This document shows, one piece after another, positions 17,382-27,337 of a stretch of 64,000 nucleotides of DNA. Within the stretch, counting starts at the first letter, position 1; each line of letters opens with the position of its first letter. A model generated the notes under the pieces. It ran no database searches, was not told where the DNA came from, and saw nothing but the letters and a program-made list of their open reading frames with translations. The stretch spans positions 1 through 64,000 of the forward strand of contig JALSMA010000091.1 of assembly GCA_026988015.1 (NCBI GenBank), given 5' to 3'. Made by a program: the position numbers and the translations under genes. Source of the stretch: Desulfobulbaceae bacterium. GTDB taxonomy: Bacteria > Desulfobacterota > Desulfobulbia > Desulfobulbales > Desulfocapsaceae.

Positions 17382-19823
17382 TCAGGGAGCAATACCCATT
17401 TCTTTTTCTTTTTCATGTACGGCAAGGCGGGTCTTGATTGCCGTATCCGGAATAAGGCTCATGGAATCGATTCCAAGCTCTACCAGGAATGTGGCAAATT
17501 CGGGGAAATCAGATGGACCTTGTCCGCAGATTCCAATTTTTTTGCCACGCCGTTTGGCGGTTTTTATGACCATACGGATCATATCTTTTACTGCCTCATC
17601 ACGTTCATCAGCAATACCGGCTATGAGTCCGGAGTCACGATCTAGTCCAAAGGTGAGCTGAGTCAGATCATTTGAGCCGATTGAGAAGCCATCAAAAATA
17701 TCTGCAAAGGCATCAGCTGAGATAACGTTACTTGGAATCTCACACATAACGTAGACTTCCAGGCCATTCTCACCCTGCACTAGGCCGCAGTCTCTCATGA
17801 CCTCAATAACTTTCCTGCCTTCTTCCGGAGTTCGGCAGAAGGGAACCATGAGCTTGATGTTGTTCAGTCCCATGTCGTTACGGGCTTTCAAGAGTCCCTG
17901 GCATTCCAGCTCAAAGGCGGGGCGATATTTGGGGTCGTAGTAGCGGGAAGCTCCACGCCAGCCAATCATTGGGTTCTCCTCTTCAGGCTCATAGAGGGTT
18001 CCACCCGCAAGGTTGGCATATTCATTACTCTTGAAGTCAGAAAGACGAACAATAACATCATTGGGGTAGAAACCTGCGGCGATACGTCCAACACCTTCTG
18101 CAACCTTGTCGATGAAGAACTGTTTTTTGTCTTCATAGGCACCAGTTTTTGCGTCAATCAGCCCCACGATCCTCTTTTTCTCCGGATCGTCAGATTTTTT
18201 GAGTTCCTCGTAGTTGTAGAGTGCCAGAGGGTGGAGGCCAATGTGAGAGTTGATGATAAACTCCTCACGGGCCAATCCAACGCCATCATTGGGGATCTGG
18301 CATTCGGTGAATGCTTTTTCCGGGATGGCAAGATTCATCATGATCTTGGTTTTGGTCTCCGGCAGATTACCAAGGTCAGTTTTCTCGATTTCAAATTTAA
18401 GGAGCCCTTCGTACACATATCCGGTCTCGCCTTCAGCAGAAGATGCGGTAACTTCCATTCCGGTTTTGATATGCTCAGTACCATCACCTGTTCCGATAAC
18501 GCAAGGAATTCCAAGCTCTCGGGAGATAATGGCTGCGTGACAGGTTCTGCCGCCGCGGTTGGTAATAATGGCACCGGCAATCTTCATGATTGGTTCCCAG
18601 TCGGGATCAGTCATATCAGTGACAAGAACTTCACCTTTCTTGAAGGTTCCAATATCTTTCACATCATCGATGCAGTGGGCAACACCCTGGCCGATTTTTG
18701 CACCAACTGCAAGACCTTCAACCAGGACCTTACCGGTCTCTTGGAGTTTATAGGTCTCCATCATTCCCTGGTTTGCCTGGGAATGAACCGTTTCAGGACG
18801 GGCCTGGACGATGAAGAGCTCACCGGTTCCGACGTTTACGCCGTCACCATCTTTAGCCCACTCAATGTCCATGCCTTTTTCATAGTGGTCTTCTATTATG
18901 CAGGCCCATTCGGCAAGTTTCAGGATCTCATCATCACTGATGACATAATTTCTACGCTCTTCTTCTGTGGTAGCAATATTTTTGACAGGCTCATCGGTGG
19001 ATGGGTCATTGTCATAGACCATCTTGATTTCTTTGGAGCCAACTTTCTTGCCCACGATGGGACGTTTACCTTCTTTAAGGGTTGGCTTGAAGACATAGTA
19101 TTCGTCAGGATTGACTGCACCCTGTACCACGTTTTCTCCAAGTCCCCAGGCACCGGTGATAAAAACGGCATCTTTGAAACCGGATTCTGTGTCGATGGAG
19201 AAAAGAACACCTGAAGATGAGGAGTCGGAGCGAACCATCTTCTGAATGGTGATGGAGAGATAAACATCAAACTGACCAAATCCCTGGTGTTTACGGTAGG
19301 AGATGGCGCGGTTGGTGAAAAGTGAGGCAAAACATTTCCGACAGTTTTCAATGATGTTTTCGTAGCCGTGAATGTTGAGATAGGTTTCCTGCTGACCGGC
19401 AAAAGAGGCATCCGGAAGATCTTCAGCTGTAGCGGAAGAACGAACAGCAACATCACAGTTATCGCCGTACTGCTTTTCCATAGTCTGATATGCTTCAATG
19501 ATAGCATCACGAAGATCATCAGGGAATTCGGCATGGCGGATGATGTTCCGGCACTTTTCACCACGTTCGGAAAGATTGGCCATGTCTTCAGTGTCAAGAT
19601 CAGCCAGAACGTCACGAATCTCTTGCTCAATTCCGGCCTCTTTGAGGAGGTAGCGGTAAGCGTAAGCGGTGATGGCAAAGCCGTGGGGAACTGAAACACC
19701 TTTTGCGGTGAGGTGCTGGTACATTTCACCCAGTGACGCGTTTTTTCCTCCAACCAGAGGGACGTCTTCTATCCCTATATCGTCAAACCATAGAATGAAT
19801 TTTTTGTCGTGGCCATCGCCCAT
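17382..19823 (-). CDS. ppsA: Phosphoenolpyruvate synthase
   Basis: 813-aa pyruvate, water dikinase that converts pyruvate and ATP to PEP, AMP and phosphate, the gluconeogenic entry needed for growth on C1/C2 units or lactate. Order: N-terminal ATP-grasp domain (residues ~5-345; VPLVGGKNASLGEM, VRSSATAEDLPDASFAGQ), the phospho-His swivel domain with GGRTCHAA (catalytic His429), and the C-terminal PEP-binding barrel ending in CGQGPSDFPEF and a conserved Cys/Gly motif. Domain signatures fit PpsA rather than PPDK (no GGMTSHAA). AGGAG lies 8 nt before the ATG at 19,823. A consensus-like promoter lies upstream. Confidence 0.95.
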   Translation of the reverse strand: MGDGHDKKFILWFDDIGIEDVPLVGGKNASLGEMYQHLTAKGVSVPHGFAITAYAYRYLLKEAGIEQEIRDVLADLDTEDMANLSERGEKCRNIIRHAEFPDDLRDAIIEAYQTMEKQYGDNCDVAVRSSATAEDLPDASFAGQQETYLNIHGYENIIENCRKCFASLFTNRAISYRKHQGFGQFDVYLSITIQKMVRSDSSSSGVLFSIDTESGFKDAVFITGAWGLGENVVQGAVNPDEYYVFKPTLKEGKRPIVGKKVGSKEIKMVYDNDPSTDEPVKNIATTEEERRNYVISDDEILKLAEWACIIEDHYEKGMDIEWAKDGDGVNVGTGELFIVQARPETVHSQANQGMMETYKLQETGKVLVEGLAVGAKIGQGVAHCIDDVKDIGTFKKGEVLVTDMTDPDWEPIMKIAGAIITNRGGRTCHAAIISRELGIPCVIGTGDGTEHIKTGMEVTASSAEGETGYVYEGLLKFEIEKTDLGNLPETKTKIMMNLAIPEKAFTECQIPNDGVGLAREEFIINSHIGLHPLALYNYEELKKSDDPEKKRIVGLIDAKTGAYEDKKQFFIDKVAEGVGRIAAGFYPNDVIVRLSDFKSNEYANLAGGTLYEPEEENPMIGWRGASRYYDPKYRPAFELECQGLLKARNDMGLNNIKLMVPFCRTPEEGRKVIEVMRDCGLVQGENGLEVYVMCEIPSNVISADAFADIFDGFSIGSNDLTQLTFGLDRDSGLIAGIADERDEAVKDMIRMVIKTAKRRGKKIGICGQGPSDFPEFATFLVELGIDSMSLIPDTAIKTRLAVHEKEKEMGIAP

Positions 19824-19904
19824 CGTTATTTCTCCTACTGGAAATGATTGGTTAAGTGACGCATCCGCTGATACGAACGTGTCCAAAAGTGAAAATTCAG
19901 CCTT

Positions 19905-19933
19905 TATATAAAGAGAAGGTGCAGTAAAGTCAA
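19905..19933 (-). promoter_or_regulatory. Sigma-70 promoter of ppsA
   Basis: On the minus strand a -35 TTGACT (19,928-19,933) is separated by exactly 17 bp from a -10 TATATA (19,905-19,910). This predicts a leader of about 75 nt before the ppsA start. Confidence 0.7.
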
Positions 19934-20111
19934 AAAAATCTGATGTGTATTATAAATAAAACTGTCATTTCGTCAAGTGGCATAAATTGCTTTCAAAGCT
20001 TTTTATACCACGAAAAAGGTGAAGTGAAAATAGAAGTATGATACTGTTTTATAATTCGTCACAGATCGATACCAAATGGAATTTCAATGGGAAAAACCGG
20101 AGGTGGAAAGT

Positions 20112-21857
20112 ATGTCACAGGTGGATAAAGTAAAAGAGTTGTATCGGAAGTGTAATATTGGCAGGGAGCACTCTGCCTGTGATTATTTTTCCCTGGTTAA
20201 AGAGTTGGTTGCCCTGCGAAATATGGAAGGATTACATTGGCAGCGGTATATAGATCAGGTGTATGGTCTTATTATGGATGAGATTATTTGCAATGACAAT
20301 ACTCCTGTGACTGCAGTCAAATTTGGAACTTCCGGTTGGCGTGGAATAATAGGCAAGGATTTCTTCGTTCGCTCTGTCTCTTGGGTGACTGCCGCTATTG
20401 TCGAGCTTTACGTTGCAGTGGATGAGGAAACAGAACTTGCCGGGTTTCTCAGGGTTTCGAGTCTTGCTGAAGCACAGAAGCGCGGTTGTGTTCTGGGGTA
20501 TGATAATCGTTTTGGTGGGGAAATATTCGCCGGTGCTGTGACTGAGGTGTTGCGAAGTGCCGGATTTATAGTTCATTATGCTGGAGAGTCGACCACAGGT
20601 GTTCTTTCAGCAGCCGTTTTAGAATTGAATGCTGCTTTTTCTGTAAACCTAACCCCATCACATAATCCCCTTGAGTATGCGGGGTATAAATACAATGCTG
20701 CTGACGCAGGGCCTGCTGCAGCAGAGTTAACCAGCCGGATTACCCGACGGGCACAGGAAATTACAGGAGCTAAGAGCTCGCCTCTGGTATCATTTGATAA
20801 GCCCGTTGTTTCGGCGTCGGAACGTGATGATGTGCTGCCTTTTGATGCCCTTGAAAGTTGGAAACAGCTGGTTCGCCGGAATAAAAAAGTCCATGACCTT
20901 GATTATGACAGGATCATGGCTGATTTTGAAAATGATAACGATGTCGTGGTGGTCATCGATTCTGTACATGGTGCCAGCAGGATACATATCCCCTCACTCT
21001 TTGAAGGTGTTACAACTACACGTCTTATCCAGTTGCGTGATACCTCTGATGTGACCTTTAATGGTATCGCACCCGAACCATCTTCTGTGAATATGGCGGG
21101 CGTGACCCGGACCCTTCGTGGCCGCAGTGAATCTTTGAAACTTGGTGCCATCATTGATCCGGATGGTGACCGGATCAGATTTACTGATGGCGAGGTGGAA
21201 ATCAGTATGAACCAGTTTGGTGCTATGGCGTATCATTTTCTCCATGAAGTGAAGGGAAAGAAGGGGATGGTCGCCAAAACTGTTGCCACCTCCAATCTCG
21301 CCAATCGGCTTGCAGATGTCTTAGGTGAAGAAATTTTTGAGCCGCGTGTAGGGTTTAAAGAGTTTAAGCCGGTGATCGGCAGGGCTCTGGTCTGTTTTGA
21401 AGAATCAGACGGTATTACCATCATTGGCCATACTCCGGAGAAAGATGCTTATATAGGTTTGCTCCTGGCCCTTGAAATGGTGATTAATCGAAGGCAGAAC
21501 CTGGGCGAATACCTTGCGGAGATAGAGAAAGAGTATGGTGCTTACTATCCGGATCGGGATGGCTTGCCGGTGAGCCTGCAGGGGGCTGCACTCTCCGAGG
21601 CGCTTTCGAGACTCGAAAAATATTGCGTGGGAGAAGATGTTACGGTTGGTGGCACTAGGCAACGAATAACTGAAGTGGTAGATATTGATGGTAGAAAAAT
21701 GATTTTTGAGGACGGGTCTTGGCTTATGATACGACCATCCGGAACTGAGCCCAAGGTCCGTTTTTATGTGGAGTCAAGGACTAAAAGTGGTACTGTCGCG
21801 CTTGTTGAGGCGGCACGCGCCATGCTCGACGAGGTTGGACTTTTACCTGAGCAGTAA
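20112..21857 (+). CDS. Phosphohexomutase (phosphoglucomutase/phosphomannomutase family)
   Basis: 581-aa alpha-D-phosphohexomutase. Motifs in order: KFGTSGWRG near residue 80, the phosphoserine loop NLTPSHNPLEY (Ser183), the Mg loop DPDGDR, the sugar loop around FEESDG and the C-terminal phosphate-binding IRPSGTEPKVRFY. It interconverts hexose 1- and 6-phosphates and would feed GDP-mannose/GDP-fucose or glycogen precursors. Specificity cannot be read from the sequence. An extra N-terminal region of about 75 residues precedes the first motif. The start follows GGAGGTGG (20,099-20,106). An ATG 36 bp upstream is less likely. Confidence 0.88.
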   Translation: MSQVDKVKELYRKCNIGREHSACDYFSLVKELVALRNMEGLHWQRYIDQVYGLIMDEIICNDNTPVTAVKFGTSGWRGIIGKDFFVRSVSWVTAAIVELYVAVDEETELAGFLRVSSLAEAQKRGCVLGYDNRFGGEIFAGAVTEVLRSAGFIVHYAGESTTGVLSAAVLELNAAFSVNLTPSHNPLEYAGYKYNAADAGPAAAELTSRITRRAQEITGAKSSPLVSFDKPVVSASERDDVLPFDALESWKQLVRRNKKVHDLDYDRIMADFENDNDVVVVIDSVHGASRIHIPSLFEGVTTTRLIQLRDTSDVTFNGIAPEPSSVNMAGVTRTLRGRSESLKLGAIIDPDGDRIRFTDGEVEISMNQFGAMAYHFLHEVKGKKGMVAKTVATSNLANRLADVLGEEIFEPRVGFKEFKPVIGRALVCFEESDGITIIGHTPEKDAYIGLLLALEMVINRRQNLGEYLAEIEKEYGAYYPDRDGLPVSLQGAALSEALSRLEKYCVGEDVTVGGTRQRITEVVDIDGRKMIFEDGSWLMIRPSGTEPKVRFYVESRTKSGTVALVEAARAMLDEVGLLPEQ

Positions 21858-21938
21858 GCGTCTGATGGTGTGCCGTTTGGCTTTTTTAAACCCATTGGTT
21901 ACCCTTAATATATCAATGGGTTAAAAGGAAGTATGGTG

Positions 21939-22060
21939 CATCTCCGGTGAATGCCCGAATGGAGGCAGGTGTTTTGTTAAAACATATCTGTCTAGGTGTT
22001 TTATGTTTGTATTTCAGTAGGTTGTCAAGATGTGGATCGTCGAACGGTCACGGGTTCAGA
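21939..22060 (+). repeat. Family B element, copy 5
   Basis: The right arm CGAACGGTCACGGGTTCAGA (22,041-22,060) matches the family consensus closely. The core CAGTAGGTTGTCAA (from 22,014) is shared with the 15-kb copies. The left part CATCTCCGGTGAATGCCCGA matches the left part of the 11.8-kb copy. Size is 122 bp. An imperfect hairpin (21,889-21,897 with 21,914-21,922) without a clear U-tract precedes it. The remainder of the 355-bp gap before nifU shows no gene. Confidence 0.55.
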
Positions 22061-22212
22061 TTTTATAAAATAATCAGCTACCATTGATTTTTGCATTGTC
22101 AGCATTAAGGTAGCTGAACGATTGCAACATTTTTTTCAACTCTGCACAGAGCGGAGGCACTGTTACTATATTAAATCCAGTTTCTTTGTTTGAAACTGAT
22201 CAGGAGTTAATT

Positions 22213-23049
22213 ATGTGGGAATATACAGATAAGGTTCAGGAGCATTTTTTGAATCCTCAGAATGTAGGTGAGATTGAAAACCCGAGCGGGGTAGGTGATG
22301 TCGGGTCCCTGGCCTGTGGTGATGCCTTGAAGCTCACCTTGAAAATTGATGATGAGGAACGTATTGTTGATGCCAAATTCAAGACATTTGGGTGTGCCTC
22401 AGCCATTGCTTCTTCTTCCGCCCTTACCATCATGGTGAAGGGGATGACTGTCTCAGAAGCTGAGAAAATCACCAATGATGACATCGCTGATTTTTTAGGA
22501 GGGCTTCCAAAGGAGAAAATGCACTGTTCTGTGATGGGACGCGAGGCCCTGGAAGCCGCAATTGCTGACTATCGGGGAGTTATTTTGCCGATGGCCGAGG
22601 GTGAAGTGGTCTGTGAGTGTTTCGGGGTTACTGACCTTGATGTGATCAGAGCCATAAAGGAGTCAGATTTGCGCTCTGTTGAGGAGATCACAAACTTCAC
22701 CAAGGCAGGTGGGGGATGTGGTAAATGTGAGGACAAGCTGCGGGATATTCTCCAGGAAACAATCAGCGATACAGCTGTCAAACCTGTGCAGATTGAAGGT
22801 CCCAAACGTATGACTACCCTGCAGAAGATTAAAAAGATAGAAGAGGTTCTTGAGCGTGAAATAAAGCCTGCCCTTAAAAAAGATGGTGGCGACATTGAAC
22901 TTGTGGATGTCGATGGAGATTTTGTCATGGTCTCTCTCCGGGGTGCATGTACCAGTTGCGCTAAATCTCAAACTACCCTTAAGGAATATGTCGAGAAGAA
23001 ATTGCGTGAGCTGGTACTAGATACTCTGATTGTGGAGGAGGCAAAGTGA
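22213..23049 (+). CDS. nifU: NifU-type Fe-S cluster scaffold
   Basis: 278-aa three-domain scaffold. The N-terminal IscU-like domain has assembly Cys35, Cys61 and Cys105. The central BFD-type [2Fe-2S] domain has Cys134/136 and Cys169/172 (ECFGVT...GGGCGKC). The C-terminal Nfu domain has CTSC at 246-249. Start at the ATG following AGGAG. In anaerobes without nif genes, this full-length NifU with NifS is the general Fe-S biogenesis system, and no nitrogenase gene is in the window, so a housekeeping role is inferred. TGATG overlap couples it to nifS. Confidence 0.93.
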   Translation: MWEYTDKVQEHFLNPQNVGEIENPSGVGDVGSLACGDALKLTLKIDDEERIVDAKFKTFGCASAIASSSALTIMVKGMTVSEAEKITNDDIADFLGGLPKEKMHCSVMGREALEAAIADYRGVILPMAEGEVVCECFGVTDLDVIRAIKESDLRSVEEITNFTKAGGGCGKCEDKLRDILQETISDTAVKPVQIEGPKRMTTLQKIKKIEEVLEREIKPALKKDGGDIELVDVDGDFVMVSLRGACTSCAKSQTTLKEYVEKKLRELVLDTLIVEEAK

Positions 23050-24233
23050 TGAAGTGTGATGCGGAGAAAGTAATTTATATGGATAATAACGCCACCACTA
23101 GGATTGCACCGGAGGTGGTTGATTCTATGATGCCTTTTTTGACCGAATGTTACGGTAATCCTTCCAGTATGCACAACTTCGGAGGGCAGGTAGCCGGGGC
23201 AGTTGAGCAGGCCAGGCAACAGGTTTCTAACCTGATAGGCTCAGAGGTGTCGGAAATCACCTTTACCAGTTGTGGAACAGAAAGTGATTCTACAGCAATT
23301 CTCTCAGCCCTTCAGGCCTTTCCCGATAAACGACATATTGTTACGACCAGGGTTGAGCATCCTGCGATTAAGAATCTCTGTGAGAATCTTGGCAGACTCA
23401 CCGGTCATAAGTACCGGGTTACCAGGCTCCCGGTGGAGTCAGACGGTACTCTTGATATGGCCAGGTACCAGGAAGCGCTCAGCGATGATACTGCCATTGT
23501 CTCTGTGATGTGGGCAAATAACGAAACCGGAGTTATTTTTCCGGTTGAAAAGATGGCTAGTATGGCCAAAGAGCATGGGATTCTCTTTCACACCGACGCT
23601 GTTCAGGCTGTTGGCAAAATTCCCATAAACCTTAAAGATCTTGACATTGATTTCCTGTCACTCTCCGGTCATAAGCTTCATGCACCTAAAGGTGTGGGGG
23701 TTCTTTATATTAAGAGGGGTACTCCCTTTGTCCCCTATCTCACTGGTGGCCACCAGGAAGAGGGCAGGCGTGGTGGAACTGAAAATGTTGCATCCATTGT
23801 CGGGCTCGGCAGGGCCTGTGATCTGGCAGCTGAGATGATGAAGGAGGAAAATGATCGGGTGAGAGCAATGCGGGATCGCCTCGAAGAAGGATTGCTGGCA
23901 GCTGTTCCCAAGTCGATGCTCAACGGCCATAAAACTGACCGGCTTCCCAATACAACCAACATCAGTTTTGAATTTGTTGAAGGTGAGGCAATTCTGCTGC
24001 ACATGAACCTCTATAATATATGTGCCTCTTCAGGGTCGGCATGTACTTCAGGATCTCTTGAACCTTCCCACGTTCTTCGGGCCATGGGGGTTCCCTTTAC
24101 TGCTGCCCACGGTTCCATTAGATTTTCGTTAAGTATCTATAATACGGATGAAGAAGTGGACTTTGTCCTTGGGAAAATGCCACCGATTATCGCTGAACTT
24201 CGTGAACTTTCACCCTTCTGGGAGGGAAACTAG
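23049..24233 (+). CDS. nifS: Cysteine desulfurase NifS/IscS type
   Basis: 394-aa class V PLP enzyme that releases sulfur from cysteine for NifU. The PLP Lys209 is in SGHKLHAPKG, and the catalytic loop Cys332 is in SSGSACTSGS (group I desulfurases). TEXT-type motifs TSCGTESD and HTDAVQAVGK are intact. The ATG overlaps the nifU stop (TGATG); a GTG one codon earlier is possible. thyX follows two bases after the stop, which implies one transcript. Confidence 0.94.
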   Translation: MKCDAEKVIYMDNNATTRIAPEVVDSMMPFLTECYGNPSSMHNFGGQVAGAVEQARQQVSNLIGSEVSEITFTSCGTESDSTAILSALQAFPDKRHIVTTRVEHPAIKNLCENLGRLTGHKYRVTRLPVESDGTLDMARYQEALSDDTAIVSVMWANNETGVIFPVEKMASMAKEHGILFHTDAVQAVGKIPINLKDLDIDFLSLSGHKLHAPKGVGVLYIKRGTPFVPYLTGGHQEEGRRGGTENVASIVGLGRACDLAAEMMKEENDRVRAMRDRLEEGLLAAVPKSMLNGHKTDRLPNTTNISFEFVEGEAILLHMNLYNICASSGSACTSGSLEPSHVLRAMGVPFTAAHGSIRFSLSIYNTDEEVDFVLGKMPPIIAELRELSPFWEGN

Positions 24234-24235
24234 TC

Positions 24236-25162
24236 ATGCGAATTGTTGCTCCGTCATACTCAATCCAGGATGATCTGGATCGTGCTTCCTTGGTTGTCCG
24301 CCTTGAGGCCTGTGGTCGTATCTGCTACAAGAGTGAGGGGTTGATCTCTGAGAGTTCTGCTCTGCCATTTGTTAAAAAAATAGCTGAGCATGGTCATAAT
24401 TCTGTGATGGAGATGGCCGTGGTTACTATGGGGGTCAAATGCAGTGGTGAACAGTTTGATTCTCTGCTGGCACTTGAACCAAAATATCTTTTTATGGATC
24501 GTTTGGAGACAGAGGTTCTGGTCACCGCGTCAATTCGCAGTCTGCGGGAATTGTACCAGCGGGCATCTGATAACCCTGTGGTGCAGGCTATGGTTGCTTT
24601 TATGGTGGCTGGTCATCCCTATCTTTTTGAGGGCGTCTGGGATGGTGGGGGGGATGATGGAACCAGTGGTGTTGAAGTGCGAAAACTTGACCTGGATGAG
24701 GTAGATGCGCTTTCTTCAGAGCTGTTGGCCAAACATCGGTTTTTGGGAGTTAAATTTATTGTAAATCGGGCTGTAACACATGAAATTGTAAGGCATCGAC
24801 CCTGTTCATTTCTCCAGGAAAGTCAGCGTTATTGCAGATACAGTCAGGATAAATTTGATAATCAGGTGACTTTTATAAACCCAATGTTCTACGAAGAGGG
24901 AACCGATGAGTTTGCTCTTTGGGAAAAAGCAATGGAGGATACCGAGGAGATCTATCTTAAACTCCTTGAGACCTCGACTCCACAGGCAGCGAGAACTGTG
25001 TTGCCAAATTCCTGTAAAACTGAAATAATTGTCTACTGTAACCTCGCAGAATGGAGACATATTTTCAGGTTGAGAACCACCCCGGCTGCCGAGCCTTCCA
25101 TGCGGGAGGTGATGATTCCACTTGCCGCTGAAATGAAGGAAAGGTATTCAGCTGTTTTCTGA
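24236..25162 (+). CDS. thyX: Flavin-dependent thymidylate synthase
   Basis: 308-aa ThyX that makes dTMP from dUMP using methylene-THF and FAD. The signature RHRx7S is present as RHRPCSFLQES (residues 186-196), followed by QRYCRYS. The histidine-rich EHGHNSVMEM and the C-terminal LPNSCKTEI and EWRHIFRLR segments are also present. It is longer than the usual 220-260 aa, with an extra acidic insert around residues 115-165 that includes a run of Gly encoded by seven G. It links to C1-folate chemistry elsewhere in the window. Confidence 0.93.
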   Translation: MRIVAPSYSIQDDLDRASLVVRLEACGRICYKSEGLISESSALPFVKKIAEHGHNSVMEMAVVTMGVKCSGEQFDSLLALEPKYLFMDRLETEVLVTASIRSLRELYQRASDNPVVQAMVAFMVAGHPYLFEGVWDGGGDDGTSGVEVRKLDLDEVDALSSELLAKHRFLGVKFIVNRAVTHEIVRHRPCSFLQESQRYCRYSQDKFDNQVTFINPMFYEEGTDEFALWEKAMEDTEEIYLKLLETSTPQAARTVLPNSCKTEIIVYCNLAEWRHIFRLRTTPAAEPSMREVMIPLAAEMKERYSAVF

Positions 25163-25194
25163 TTATTGGAACCTTCCTTTTATTGTCAATCCAT

Positions 25195-25231
25195 GCTCTC
25201 GCCCCGTTTAAGGGTCGGGAGCTTTTTTTTT
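25195..25231 (+). terminator. Intrinsic terminator of nifU-nifS-thyX
   Basis: An imperfect GC-rich stem (GCTCTCGCCCC with AGGGTCGGGAGC) around a GTTT loop is followed by nine T. It lies 33 bp after the thyX stop. Confidence 0.8.
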
Positions 25232-25247
25232 GCCACTCCGTCTCGTA

Positions 25248-25276
25248 TTGACACTTTGTTAAGAATTAGTTATATA
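25248..25276 (+). promoter_or_regulatory. Sigma-70 promoter of fhs
   Basis: A perfect -35 TTGACA (25,248-25,253), a 17-bp spacer and a -10 TATATA (25,271-25,276) lie 85 bp before the formate-THF ligase start. This is the strongest-looking promoter in the window and fits a highly expressed gene. Confidence 0.75.
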
Positions 25277-25360
25277 GTGTATCAATTCTGATGAAGCTAA
25301 AAATAGTCCTGACTACAATCAGGCCAATCACATTAACTTTTATTGTAAAAGGAGATCAAT

Positions 25361-27124
25361 ATGGTTCTTGATCCAACGAAACATGCTGACTGGGAAATTG
25401 CAGCAGAAGCAGAGTCCAGAATGAAAACTGTTTATGAGCTCGGCGAGCAGCTGGGACTTGATAAAGAGGAGGTTCTTCCTTACGGACATTATGTCGGTAA
25501 ACTGGATTTCAACAAAATCATGAGCCGTCTTGGTGACAAGCCTGATGGAAAATATGTTGATGTAACTGCCATCAGTCCAACTCCCCTTGGAGAAGGAAAA
25601 TCTACCTGTGCCATGGGCCTTGTCCAGGGACTTGGTAAACGAAATAAATCAGTTGTTGGTGCTATTCGTCAGCCTTCCGGTGGCCCCACCATGAACATTA
25701 AGGGTTCTGCAGCCGGTGGTGGTCTTGCCCAGTGTATCCCTCTTACTGAGTTCTCCCTTGGGCTTACTGGTGACATTAATGCCATTATGAATGCCCATAA
25801 CTTGGGTATGGTGGCACTCACCTCTCGTATGCAGCATGAGTCCAACTACACAGATGAGCAGCTTGCACAGCGGAATCTGAAACGTCTTGATATCCATCCT
25901 AAAAAGGTTGAGTTTAACTGGATCATGGATTTTTGTGCCCAGGCACTGAGAAATATCACCATGGGTATTGGTGGAAAGATGGATGGTTTTACCATGCAGT
26001 CCTCTTTTGCCATTGCCGTATCCTCTGAGATTATGGCCATCCTTTCCATCGCCAATGATCTTGCCGATATGCGTCGTCGTATTGGAAAAATCGTTGTTGC
26101 CTATGACAAACAGGACAGACCTGTCACCACCGCAGATCTTGAAGTGGACGGTGCGATGACTGCTTGGATGGTTCAGGCTCTAAATCCCAATCTTATGCAA
26201 ACCCTGGAAGGCCAGCCGGTTCTCGTCCATGCCGGACCTTTTGCCAATATCGCCATTGGTCAATCCTCAGTAATTGCAGATCGTGTTGGTCTTAAAATTG
26301 CCGACTACAACGTCACCGAATCTGGATTTGGGGCTGATATCGGATTTGAGAAATTTTGGAATCTTAAATGCCGTTTCTCCGGTAATAAACCTAACTGTGC
26401 CGTTGTCGTTGCAACCATTCGTGCCCTTAAATGTCACGGTGGCGCGCCGATTCCAATTCCAGGAAAACCGATGCCGGAAGAGTATGGCAAGGAGAATGTT
26501 GGTTGGGTTGAGGAAGGTTGTAAAAACCTCCTCCACCACATTAAGACCGTTAAAAAAGCTGGTATTAATCCTGTGGTTTGTATCAACGCTTTTTACACTG
26601 ATACTGATAATGAGATTAAGGCTGTCCGTCGCATCTGCGAGGATGCAGGGGCCCGTGTTGCCCTGTCCCGTCATTGGGAGCATGGTGGTGATGGTGCTCT
26701 TGAGTTTGCCGATGCTGTTGTAGATGCATGTGAAGAGCCTAATGACTTCAAGTTCCTCTATGATCTTTCTGATCCCCTTGATAAACGCATTGATCTTATT
26801 GCTAAAGAGGTTTACGGTGCAGATGGTGTTTCCTATACACCTGAGGCTCAAGCAAAACTGAAACGTTTGGCTGATGATCCTGATATGAAAGAGATGGGAA
26901 CCTGTATGGTTAAAACACACCTTTCACTGTCTCACAATCCAGCCCTTAAAGGTACTCCCACTGGCTGGACTCTCCCAATCCGTGATATTCTCACCTACAA
27001 AGGTGCCGGTTTTGTTGTACCTGTTGCCGGTGCAATCAGTCTTATGCCTGGTACTGCATCTGATCCTGCATATCGTCGGGTTGATGTTGATGTTGAAACA
27101 GGAAAGGTTAAGGGTGTATTTTAG
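25361..27124 (+). CDS. fhs: Formate--tetrahydrofolate ligase
   Basis: 587-aa ATP-dependent formyl-THF synthetase, the second step of the methyl branch of the Wood-Ljungdahl pathway and a general C1 entry point. The P-loop is [10 protein letters not shown] at residues 73-82. Family segments [37 protein letters not shown] and the C-terminal AGAISLMPG are intact. A strong AGGAGA precedes the ATG. It is monocistronic with its own promoter and terminator. Codon use looks biased to GTT/CTT/ACC forms, consistent with high expression (impression, not computed). Confidence 0.96.
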   Translation: MVLDPTKHADWEIAAEAESRMKTVYELGEQLGLDKEEVLPYGHYVGKLDFNKIMSRLGDKPDGKYVDVTAISPTPLGEGKSTCAMGLVQGLGKRNKSVVGAIRQPSGGPTMNIKGSAAGGGLAQCIPLTEFSLGLTGDINAIMNAHNLGMVALTSRMQHESNYTDEQLAQRNLKRLDIHPKKVEFNWIMDFCAQALRNITMGIGGKMDGFTMQSSFAIAVSSEIMAILSIANDLADMRRRIGKIVVAYDKQDRPVTTADLEVDGAMTAWMVQALNPNLMQTLEGQPVLVHAGPFANIAIGQSSVIADRVGLKIADYNVTESGFGADIGFEKFWNLKCRFSGNKPNCAVVVATIRALKCHGGAPIPIPGKPMPEEYGKENVGWVEEGCKNLLHHIKTVKKAGINPVVCINAFYTDTDNEIKAVRRICEDAGARVALSRHWEHGGDGALEFADAVVDACEEPNDFKFLYDLSDPLDKRIDLIAKEVYGADGVSYTPEAQAKLKRLADDPDMKEMGTCMVKTHLSLSHNPALKGTPTGWTLPIRDILTYKGAGFVVPVAGAISLMPGTASDPAYRRVDVDVETGKVKGVF

Positions 27125-27194
27125 GATTAATTGTATGTGAATACAGTTACTAAGCTGTATTATAGCTCCGGATAGAAATACTGGAGTGTTTAAT

Positions 27195-27239
27195 AACGGG
27201 TTAAGAAAAGTGAACTTTTCTTAACCCGTTTGTTTTTTT
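27195..27239 (+). terminator. Intrinsic terminator of fhs
   Basis: A perfect 17-bp inverted repeat (AACGGGTTAAGAAAAGT, 27,195-27,211, with 27,214-27,230) is followed by TTTGTTTTTTT-type sequence. It is long and perfect, so efficient termination is expected. Confidence 0.9.
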
Positions 27240-27337
27240 AAATAAAAAGTTGTACTGTTAGAGTAACTGTCGATGTTTTGGGGCAGTACCCAAAAAAAGA
27301 ATCTAATTCACTCAATTTATAGATAGAATTTAATGAT

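Noticed and set aside
18231-19214. Long plus-strand frame (327 codons) inside ppsA
   Set aside because: Fully antisense to a well-conserved PEP synthase. Such frames arise from codon bias and show no family motif.
21889-21922. Intrinsic terminator after the phosphohexomutase gene
   Set aside because: The 9-bp inverted repeat has a 16-nt loop and no T-tract on its 3' side in either direction.
22213-24233. nifU/nifS as evidence of nitrogen fixation
   Set aside because: No nitrogenase or other nif gene is in the window. Full-length NifU with NifS is also the general Fe-S system in many anaerobes.
24647-24653. Seven-G run in thyX as a phase-variation tract
   Set aside because: It is short, lies in an essential-type housekeeping gene, and similar seven-G runs occur in non-coding DNA here.
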